A stretch of 64,000 nucleotides of DNA, taken from Helopsaltes ochotensis (lineage: Eukaryota > Chordata > Aves > Passeriformes > Locustellidae). The position numbers and the translations under genes are program-made. The stretch spans positions 311,241-375,240 of the forward strand of contig VXBM01000341.1 in NCBI GenBank assembly GCA_013400155.1. The letters are read 5' to 3'. The notes under the pieces are model-generated. The model did not search any database and was not told the origin of the DNA. It saw nothing but the letters and a program-made list of their open reading frames with translations. Positions 54,555 through 64,000 of this stretch are shown here, piece by piece; the first letter of the stretch is position 1, and each line of letters begins with the position of its first letter.

Positions 54555-57500
54555 GTGGCCTATCTGCATGATGCTTTCCTGCTGTACGCCGTACCTGTGA
54601 AGGAAATGTTAAACCATGGGGCTCTGTCTGTAAAAAAAAAAAAAGTTAAATAAGGAAAGATGTCTGAGTGAAAAGCACTTACTGTGAATCTGAAACTGCA
54701 ATGAAACTGCAAATAAAATCCCTTTATACTGTAAGCATTCAAGGAGGTGATTTTCATGGGTGTATACACTTGGAATTGACTAACAGGATGCTTCCCATCA
54801 CACTTGTAGCTGGAGGGGTGGTTGCAGGACTTGTGAACATATACCAGCTATAGGTATATTTTGAGATGGTAGCTAAATGTTCTGTCACCAACAAGGTTGA
54901 GATCAATACCTCTAAATCAGATCTAGGCAGTTCTGACAAAATGGCCTGGTTACCTTAAACACTTCCCAGAAGAACCTTTTGTTTTGCCTTTTAGCTCCAG
55001 GACATTATGAGATTTCTGGGTTAGGGAGAGGTGATGCTGCTTGAGGATAGACAGGCAGCAAAAGCTGAGTAAAGTACAATGAGTTTATAATCTGACCAGC
55101 TGTGGCACAGCATGGATTACTGGCCTGGTGCCAGACCTGTGTGGCTCAGGCAGTTCATCAGCCAATATTTGGGCTGTCCCCTGCCTGGCATTCTAGTAAA
55201 ATGATTTTTTGAATGCCTGTTGTCCTTCCCTCCATTAATACACAAAGGAAATTCAACAGGGATCTGTCTGTCCATCCTGGGACCTGTCCATTGAATTACA
55301 AACCTTGCCAGAAGGTTCTCAGAAGGTCTACAGTAGTTGATGAAGAGTGCCCTGATGTAGTCCAAAACTGGGAACAATAGTGAGGCTATCATGCCTTACC
55401 TAAGCTCATTATCCCAGTTGCTCTGGAGGAAGAAAACACATTTAGAAAGGCTGCTGAGCAGATGGGAGAGATGTGGCACCAGAACAGGAGCTGTACATCC
55501 TAGGCAGCCTGCTTCTGGTGCTATTAATGGGTGTGAGAAGGAAACTTGTTTCCCCATCTGACAAAGTTGTGAAGTGGTTGAAAATATGTCCTAGGTGAAA
55601 ACACTGAAAAAAAAAATTCAGTTTAGTCTGGTGAAGGACCACTGACACAGTAATTTCAAAATACTTGTTTGGGGTTTATTTTCCCTCTGCTTTTCTTTAC
55701 ATATTGGAAAATAGTCACTTACAGGATTGAGAGTTCAGTTTTATTTGCATCACACACCCCAAATCTCAGATATGCAACAAAATAGTCATGCTCCTTTTGT
55801 TGCTAAAGGTATAAACCACTAATGATGCTTATAAGAGCAGCCTACCCATCCCCGTGGGATCAACAACACTGAAGAAATATCTCTTATGCCTGTGAAATCC
55901 CTGAGTGCTGTGATTCCTTTAGAGATAGGCCATGGACCCAGAGAGAAGCTGGAACTGCATTGTTGGCCTTCACACAAGTGAGCAGCCCAGGTCTGGCTGG
56001 CTGTGATTGGGGTGGGAGTCCAGGTAAGTCCTTACAATGGAAGGTAGGGACTGCCACCCACTGAGGCATAGTAGCACACCTAGCACAAGTGGGGGGAAAA
56101 ATTGTTGACGTAAGCTTCCTCCCAGGTTATTAACCTTTGAGTTTTATTTTATGTTAGCTATGGATACTTGTGAATTGTTACTATGTGTCACCAGGTACAT
56201 AATAAATTGTGTATCAGAACCCTTGAATTTATTGTATTGATTTTCTGTATATATGGATTTTCTCTTTCCAATGTAGATAAAATAAATGCAAAATTTGCAA
56301 GTTTTCTCAATTCACAACTCATTCTCAGAAGTATCAGATCAATCTACTATTTTGCCTTGAGAAATATTCTGTTGTTCCAGTAACAGTTCCCTCTACTAGA
56401 ATGAGAGCCAATTTGATATGACCCCCCTGCCATGACCTGCTCATGACACTCTTTACATGTCAGTTTTTCTCAGTTTGTCAAGGGAAGATTAAATCTTCCA
56501 GATAAATCAGTTACTGGTTTTAGAGTACTTTGAAGTATTCACTATAAGGTGCTAGCACAGAAGTGGAGCACAGAGACAGTGAGAAGTGCTCAGAATGTTC
56601 TTATCAGCGCTGATTAATCACCATGTAAATTTATAGTGCTGGGCAAATATTTCACAGTGATAAGACATCTGTTTTAGCATTAGACCTTTGCTTTAGCATT
56701 AGGCCTCAGCTTTAGTGCTCTCCAAGCTGTAGGATCTACAGGCCCCACTTTCTATCATGCCTTACTGCATCATTTGCAGTCTGCAGAATGTGCTTATGGA
56801 AAAGCAGAATGAAATTTTAACCTGCAAGATTTCCTCAAAACACATTTCAGGGCCATATTACTGACAAGTCTGTGCTACCTGAGGTGGATTGTCTTTTAAT
56901 GATAAAGTTAATGTAATATACATCCTGAATGTCTGTGTCTGAGGCCTGTTGATGTGCGTGCTCCCAGAAGAAAAATGCTGGTGTTATTTTTCTGTCAGGA
57001 GCAGGTGAGTGTAAGTGCAGCAGGGTGGGATCCCTTCTAGTGGATGCTCTGTGTCACAGTGTGTAAATTCCCAGAGAAAGATGGCCTGTGGGAGGAGGGT
57101 GTTAATGTGGATGAGACCACATGCAGAGAAAATTTAGCAGGGGAGGAAGCACAGGCTGCCAAGAAACAATCTGGGAAGGTTGGAGACTGGTTGTACCCCA
57201 GAGCAGCAGTTTGCATTGCAGGTGGGCTTCGTACCATGAAATGTCACAATATTTCTCTTTGAATCTTATACCTAATAGGTTCTAATATACCTATTAGGTT
57301 CTAATACCTATTAGAGCCAGAGCATATCTAAGATAATTGTTTTTAAAGAGGTAGGTTCTAGGTTTTCCCTGTTACAAGGAAGTGAAGACAAATGTATTAG
57401 AAAGTAGGACTGGTCTCTGCTTCTCAGTGCAATGTGGCTTCAGCTAGACCTCAGGACACTTTTCTCAGCCTTATGTGCCTGACTGCCAGGCTGCAAGAAT

Positions 57501-59159
57501 TACTATTTATTTCTCTAAAGCCACTGAACTTGACCTTTGTAGGGCTGCAGTGATATGCTACATGAAAGGGCCATGGGGTCCAATCAATCAATAGCTATAT
57601 TTTCCTCTGCACCTGTGAGCTGCCCTTTGGATGAGAATAACTTGAAAAGACTTGATCTTCAGTACAGAGTGAGAGGTTTACTCCTAATACAGACCATGTA
57701 CATCTATGATATGTTTTGTATCTAGTGAGTCATGATACTGAGGTAGGATTTTTCCTTGTCCCTGTCTTGGACATTTAAACAAAATGTCATGGATTTACAG
57801 AATAAAGAGATGAAGTTGGTATTTAAATGAGGATTAAGACTGGGGAGTTTCTATACATGGCATCTGGATCTGGGACATTGCCTGTGTTTATGTTGTGTAA
57901 TGTATTGCCAATTCTGGCAGCACATGCAATGTTTTCCTTAGTGTGCCACGGAGTTGAGATCCCCCTACAGAAAGGCTTTTGGCCCTGACGTGCTTCAGGC
58001 CTTGCAGGGCTGCCCTAGCAAGGGTTGCACAAGATGGGCATGTCAGGTCAGTGCAGCAGGATCATGTGCATGTCCCCTAGCAAACACCTACTGAGGCTTC
58101 ATTCTGAAGTTTGCATTTGAAATTGTGAGATCCCTGCACAGGATATGAGGCATTAATGATTGACCACAATTAATTCTGACTTGACAATCTTGGTACCTGC
58201 TCCTTCTTCTTCACTATTGGTCATGGGGGGGCAGGACAGGAGTCACAGAGCCAGCAGCACTGCTTGTTTGGGAATACTAAGGATAGATTGGCCACAATGG
58301 AAGGTACCAGCTTGCATTGTGGTGTACTTGCTCTTTTTGTGTTAGACTTGACCCATTCTTTCATTGGCAGTTTTTGCTGGTCTTCTGAATTGTTACTTAC
58401 ATCTGCAGTGACTGTCAAATAAAGGCCACCCAGGCTAATGCTGTTTACCATTTGCAAGTGCGAAGTGAACCTATATTTAATGAACAAAATATTGTGTAAA
58501 GTGTGTCACTGTACTGGCAACATTGTGCTGCAACCTGTGTTATCATCTTGATGCCTGTGTGTGTTCATTTCTCTCCTACTTCTTGTCATGACCTCTGTGA
58601 CCTTGTGCTGCAGCATTGCAGTGCCAAACTGTAGGAAGGAAAGCATGCAAAAATTTATGTCTCATTAGAGTTCATCCAAATGGAATGAAGAACTGGGACA
58701 AAACTCAACTGGAATCTTTGTGGAGACGCAGATTATCTGCGTCCCCTCTAAATAACCTTCTTGTCCCTATGTTTCCACGGCCAGACTTGTGTTTGGCTTT
58801 CAGATGCAGAGATCAAGGCAAGCTGCTTCATGCCCTGAAAAACAGCTGGAAAAGATCCATCATTTTAGTCCGCCTGAAGTGATGAAGTCTATCAAACTTC
58901 ATCTTGTGCAATCATTGCATTTTCTGATACAGGCAACATAAATAATAAAATAAGTAGTGATGAACCATATGCAGGTTAGGGAAAAAGGTAGATTTTTTTT
59001 TTTTTTTTTTTAATGCAAACTATTTAGGATGGACAACTTTTGCTTTCTTAAGGAGCAGTACTTCTGGAGCTGAAACCTGTTCATAGGTTGCTGCCTCCTC
59101 CGCCAGATAGACCTTTCCACAGTCACCTCTGGCAGCTGTTTTTCAGCTGCGTTTTCATT

Positions 59160-59910
59160 GTTTGTTTTCGGCAATAACCCGTTTCTGGACGGTGGGGAGA
59201 TGGCGTTCCTGAGCGGAGCGGGCAGGCGGGCTGCCCGAGCCCCGCTCAGGGCGGGAGCACGGACAGGGATCGCTGTGCCTCGGGCTCCATCCCACGGCCG
59301 GCCGCCTGCGAATTCACAGGCGCTCTTCACAGCTGCCGAAACCCTGCAAGGTTTGTTCCACAGCCACGCTTCTTGCATAACCAGAAAGGAATAAACCCGC
59401 CAAGGAAACTGGCTTCGAGGCTTTCTGCGCAAAATAGCCGCGCTAGGAGTGCGGTGAACGTTGTAAAAGCAAGGCAAAAGAAACCGGCTTTGGAGAAGGA
59501 CAAGGATTTGAAGAGGTAAAGCCGCTTGGCAGGTGGTGAAAGGCGGGGTGTCAGCGGGAGGAGAGCAGAGGAAAGGGAGGCACTGCAGGAAGGGCGGCGA
59601 GGAAGCCGCAGGGTGCGTGTCCGGGAGCGGGGTGCCCGCAGGAAGGGCGGCGAGGAAGCCGCAGGGTGCGTGTCCGGGAGCGGGGTCCCCGAGGGGCAGC
59701 GGCCGTGGCGGAGCCGGGCCCGCCGGCCCGGCCGGGGCAGGGCTGTCCGGCAGCGCCCTCTGCCGTGCGCGGCGCACAACGGCCCGGGCCCCGCGGCCCC
59801 GGCAGGGCAGGGACAGGGACGGACTGTGCCCGTTCTACCGCCCCTGGAACGGATGGAGCCACAGCCTGCAGCGTCTGCATCGCGGCGAGCTTCTGCCAGG
59901 AACAGGGAGC
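59160..59910. promoter_or_regulatory. Isolated CpG island, unassigned promoter
   Basis: Against AT-rich surroundings this stretch is GC- and CpG-dense, densest at 59,570-59,830, with many GGGCGG/GGCGG and CCGCGGCC-type blocks. Such islands usually mark promoters. No known first exon is recognisable on either strand. Long open frames here on both strands (up to 255 codons at 59,010-59,777 minus) are what GC-rich DNA produces by chance. It could be a distal ACSL5 promoter 28.5 kb upstream of its start codon, a lncRNA promoter, or the start of a gene to the right. Confidence 0.65.
59587..59687 (+). repeat. 53-bp GC-rich tandem duplication in the CpG island
   Basis: AGGAAGGGCGGCGAGGAAGC... begins at 59,587 and again at 59,640. 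Both copies continue through GTGCGTGTCCGGGAGCGGGGT with almost no change. Confidence 0.92.
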
Positions 59911-62900
59911 TGAAAGTCCTTCGCAGAATTAGTCAGGAGTCTCCCTCTCTACAAACAATAGCAAAAAATCTGTAATGCGCTTATGCTTCAGTATGTGCAA
60001 ACGCAGGTACACCCACCCTGCTCATTAACTGGAAGTGTAACAACTGTAGTCATTCTTCCCTCTTTCACATTTAGGATCTGGAAGTTTCATGGAAAAGTTC
60101 TAAGAATGCTTCTGACACTTTCAAGAGTTGTTTTCAGTATTGTTCTAGTAACTAATGGAACCTACTCTTATGCTTGTTGGGGAATTGTTTCATGTCCTGA
60201 TGTTTCTGCTTTTTGTAAATCATTATTTCCCTTTTCAGTGCTTGTGTCTTGTTGTTGTTACTCAGGTACAGACCTAACACCTGGACCCTGCTGTGTCTGC
60301 CACTGGCTACGTCTTCAAGGAAGTGTAAAGCTCATTAGCTTGTTCTCCAACCTCAGATGTGCTCAATATGTGCCCACACCATGTAATCATCCAGCACTGA
60401 GCCCGTCCAGTCAGCAAGACATCCTACTCCTACAGTGTGCTCTACTTAATCCAACCAATCAATACTGACAACACTGAGAATCAGGAAAGAAATGTCAGGT
60501 AATTAACTCTGAGCACCTTGTAATTACTGCTACATGAAAAGCGCCCTTTCCTCCCATCCTTGACATATTAGGTTGGTTTTCGTTTTGTTCAAAGACTTCA
60601 CAGAACAAACTGGGATTTTGCAAGACCAGGCCTGGAGGGGAGTTTGGTACCACACTGAGACTGACAGGGAGGGGGGGGACCCTGAAGGTAAATTTGGCAT
60701 TGAAAAATGCTGAGTTTGCACATCTCTATATTCTCTTCAGAACCAAGACCTATTGCCATCACAGCTTTTTGAAAGGAGGCGTTGACAGGATACATAACCC
60801 AAGGGTTTTCACTAGTTTAAAATGCCAGCAGAGACTTAGGAGAACCAAATCTGCTTTGGGATTTTCCAGTATTTGAGGCACAAAGCTCGTGGAATGTTTT
60901 ATTTATCTGGTAAAATGATGCACAAGGAATTTTGTGTCTTTCCTTTTTCCTTTGTAAAATAAACATCTTTAGTAAAGAAGTCCAGGTCCAAACAGGATCG
61001 AGGAAAGTTACGAAGTATAGCTGGGCTGCATTTTATAGTAAAACAGCACAAAATCCAATCACAAAGAGTAGGTGGAAGGTGATATCTGCAAGAGAAACAC
61101 AGGCTATATGTGAGTACTTCCCTGTCAGCTCCCTTTCACCTCTTCCCACACCCTGTTCAGTAAAACTCCATACCCTAATGTGGCTCTGTCAACATATCAA
61201 ATGTTAACAAATAAACTTTCAAAGGTGCGTTTCAAACACTTTCCCATCAGAAATGCTTTCAGACACCCCTGTTAACCCAGTAAAACATGATCGCTTCTTT
61301 TTGGGAAGAGGGCGTGACAATTAGAGAAAGCATTGTTCAGTATTGGAAGTTATTGCTATGATTTTATTGTCCAGTTTGAGTGATGTACCAAAAGAAGGAA
61401 AACAAAGTATATAACACTGGGAAATAAAATCTGATTTTGAAATGTTCACTCTTCTGTCAAATTTACTGATATTTCAGTTTTTTTCTTTGAGCTATGGATT
61501 TTATGTTGACAAAGACACTCAAAAATCCGTATTTCTTATCCATGATCCTTTCATTGTCATACGTTTCATACGTTGCTGTTTACCTGAGAGTGTGTAAAAT
61601 CTGGATAAACCTTTACCTGTATAAAAGAGGAGGAAAAAGATTACATCAGGATGATGTTTAAAATAGGGCAAAGTGCACCAGTGTGCTTTGTAAAAGCAGA
61701 ACAGAAAACATTTGTCACATTTTGAATTTCTTAATATTTCTTCCTCTTGGATTTCCTGTTTGAAGTTATAAAAGGATCCTCAGTTTTTTTACGTTCTAAC
61801 ATTGATGAGGGTTTACCGGTACAACATAATGAATTGTAAATAATTCTACTCTATGTGTATTTGTAATTTTAAACTGGCTTTCAGATTGGTGTGGATACAG
61901 TTGATAAACTAGTATAAAGGGCCCTAGTGAAAACATTGTTTGTTCCAAGGACTTGTTTCAAAAGATGAGCCAGCTCAGAGAGGAATCCCTGGTGCCTGCA
62001 GGAGGCAGCAGTTGGAGGAAACACTGCGGAAGGCCGATGGCAGTGCTATCAGTGTGTCAGGAGGGATAGGCACAAAGCATCCCCACAACACATGGAGGTG
62101 TTGTGGATGTGCTGAAGTACGGACCCACAGAGTAAAGAAAAACTTTCTTGCTGCTCCTGCCCTCTCTCCCATGTGACCTGTAAGAGCGTGTCTGAGGTGC
62201 TGCTGAGGTCACAGGCAGGTGAGCAGAGCTTTCACTGTCAGCTCGGTGTGTCAATGGTTTGGCCATTAATCATAAATGCCTTGGCTCACTTGGCAAGTGA
62301 AGAGAATTTCACTGAGCTCTTCTGCCAGAGTTGCAGGGCACCAACTTGTGTTCTAGACTCCTGCTGCTCTAGGGGAAAGGGGTCTGGCAGAGGGCTTTGG
62401 CTCCCCCTGCTTGCTCCTATGCTGCTCGGTTCGCTGCTTCCCAAAGGGAGAAAGCAGCCCGAGAACGCAGCCACTTACTGCGCACGGTGATCTCCGCCAC
62501 CAGAACACCTCCGGTTTGTTCCGCGCGCTGCTTGCGTTTGTCACAGTTCTCAAGAGAGCAGAGAGAAAGGCATGTATACCAAAGCAATTAAAATTATTTT
62601 TAAAAGATCTGGGCATAATTCTTATGTTTCCAACCAAGGAAATTGCTGCATAATTTCTAGGGATTTTTTTTTTTTACCTGTGATTATTGAGGATTTTAGT
62701 GCAGGAGAGATTTAAAGAGAGTCTTTACAGTTCATTTTATGAAGATTTTAGTGGGCTGCCTTTCCCAACCTGCTTTAAACAAAACTCCTGTCAAGAAGGG
62801 GGAAACTGAGCTCCATCTGTTTAACCCCTGACCTCTGTGAAGGCTTCAATTATTATTCCTAATAATTGTTGCCCATTGGGTAGAAACAGAAAGCACAAAT

Positions 62901-64000
62901 CCTTTCCATATAGATCAACTCATATCCAGCACTAATGATGCCTGTCACAGGTGACAAGGTCTGTATTGGAAGCAGTGCTCTGCAGATTAAAGGTCCTTGT
63001 GCGTCTCCTGACCTTTGCAGATCCCCAGCTGTGGGGATTTTTATTACCAACTCAGCATGTGGTAATTCTGGTTATGAGTTGCTTGTAAGCACAGACTACC
63101 AGCTTGGTTCAACCTTAATGGCAGGAGACCACCAGCTGCATTTTTGAGTGGGAAGTGGATTTGAGGGATGTTGCCTGATGGAACAATTATCCTGCACTGG
63201 AGGGTGAGGTGGGAATTCCACACATTGCCTGAAAGGATGATGTGGATGCTTGACAGTACTGCCAGAGAGGCATGTATGAAGTAATGGGTTTGTGTTTGCT
63301 TTTAACTCTGATCTGTGGCTGGATAAAACGTTGAAGAAATCTTGAAAAACAAACAACAAAATCTAAGACTTTTTTCTGTTGCCTTTGAAACTTAGAATTT
63401 CTAACCATGTGTTTTTGTCAAACATGCAAACTTTGCACAAGTCGGTTCCCCCTGCTTAGCACTGAGGCCGTGTAATAAAAAATGCTGCCTTAATTTGGCT
63501 CCTGGACTCAGAAAGAAAAATTGGGCTCAACAGGAGTGATGCTTTCTGTTCTCCAGCAAGAAACATTTGTTGTTGAAATGACAGCATGTTGGCCAAGTAA
63601 TATTTTGGGCTTTCATTTCAGGTGAAATAAAATTTGATTTCATTGCATGAGAGAAAGAATGGCAAAGCTCTGACTTGGTGAAGGGTGGAGAGAGAAGTCT
63701 TTAAAGAAAGACATTTTATGGGCACCTGCACCTGTTAAATTATGTGCCTGTATAGCACCCTCACCATACTCCCATCTAAGGATGCAGGAATCCACTCTTC
63801 TGCCTCATTTCCTGCTCCAGAGACAATTTATGTATTTTATGTAGAGTGGGAGGTCTGCAAGAGCAGTAACTTACTGCAGCATGGCAGGGAGGATTCTCCT
63901 TGGGAAGGGAGACTGGAGGCTTTGAGACAGGGACTCCCATTGCCCCCGGAGTGCTCTTAGCACCGAAGCTACTTGGTAAAATGGAAAAAGCTCAACTTTC
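59911..64000. other. Right flank, no gene recognised
   Basis: Mixed-composition DNA with short open frames only (up to 161 codons at 59,983-60,468). No exon of a known neighbour such as TECTB or GUCY2G could be identified by eye. Small diverged exons could be missed. Confidence 0.5.

Larger units (their letters stand above)
41179..59150. other. Intergenic DNA without recognised genes
   Basis: About 18 kb. Only small tandem duplications (48,011; 54,513; 56,672; 57,270) and ordinary low complexity were seen. The longest open frames (162 codons at 41,402-41,890 minus; 145 codons at 45,963-46,400 plus) match nothing I recognise and lack coding signatures. Confidence 0.6.

Noticed and set aside
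58616..58882. 88-codon plus frame upstream of the CpG island
   Set aside because: Not recognised, lacks an upstream promoter or splice signals that would support it, and has no conserved motif.
59010..59777. 255-codon minus frame and several overlapping plus frames in the CpG island
   Set aside because: Low-complexity Pro/Ala/Arg composition, open in many frames at once, repeated because of the 53-bp duplication. Typical of GC-rich chance frames.

Overview
The window is vertebrate nuclear DNA, most likely from a bird. It has intron-rich genes with canonical GT-AG junctions, two fragments of CR1 LINE (one keeping the typical end with TCTGTGATTCTGTGA), no L1 or Alu-like sequence, and a GC-rich first exon lost in an assembly gap, as is common in avian assemblies. 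Species cannot be told from the sequence alone.

Three conserved protein genes fill the first 31 kb. VTI1A (minus strand, partial: exons 1 and 2 only, the rest lies left of the window) encodes a Golgi/endosomal Qb-SNARE. ZDHHC6 (plus strand, 7.43-17.18 kb; ten exons carry all visible coding sequence and the start codon is hidden in a 257-base N gap) encodes an ER palmitoyltransferase with a C-terminal SH3-like domain and a dilysine ER-retrieval tail. ACSL5 (minus strand, start codon at 30,648, stop at 19,986) is complete: 20 coding exons join in frame to exactly 683 residues, the length of the main human form. VTI1A and ZDHHC6 are head to head across one CpG-rich bidirectional promoter (about 6.45-7.8 kb). 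ZDHHC6 and ACSL5 are tail to tail, with stop codons 2.8 kb apart. The order and orientation VTI1A / ZDHHC6 / ACSL5 match the human 10q25 block, so this is conserved synteny rather than a new cluster. All three products act in membrane trafficking or lipid handling, but they are not known to form one pathway; adjacency is historical.

From 31 to 64 kb I find no convincing protein gene. This intergenic DNA holds a (GGAA)n microsatellite, a CR1 3' fragment, a few short tandem duplications, a 12-bp perfect inverted repeat just before a poly-A run, and an isolated CpG island at about 59.2-59.9 kb with an internal 53-bp tandem duplication. That island is the best candidate for an unannotated promoter: a distal ACSL5 first exon, a lncRNA, or the next gene.

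I found no undescribed multi-gene system. The points worth a second look are the unassigned CpG island, the missing 5' exon of ACSL5, the missing start of ZDHHC6, and the very long poly-A tract in VTI1A intron 1.
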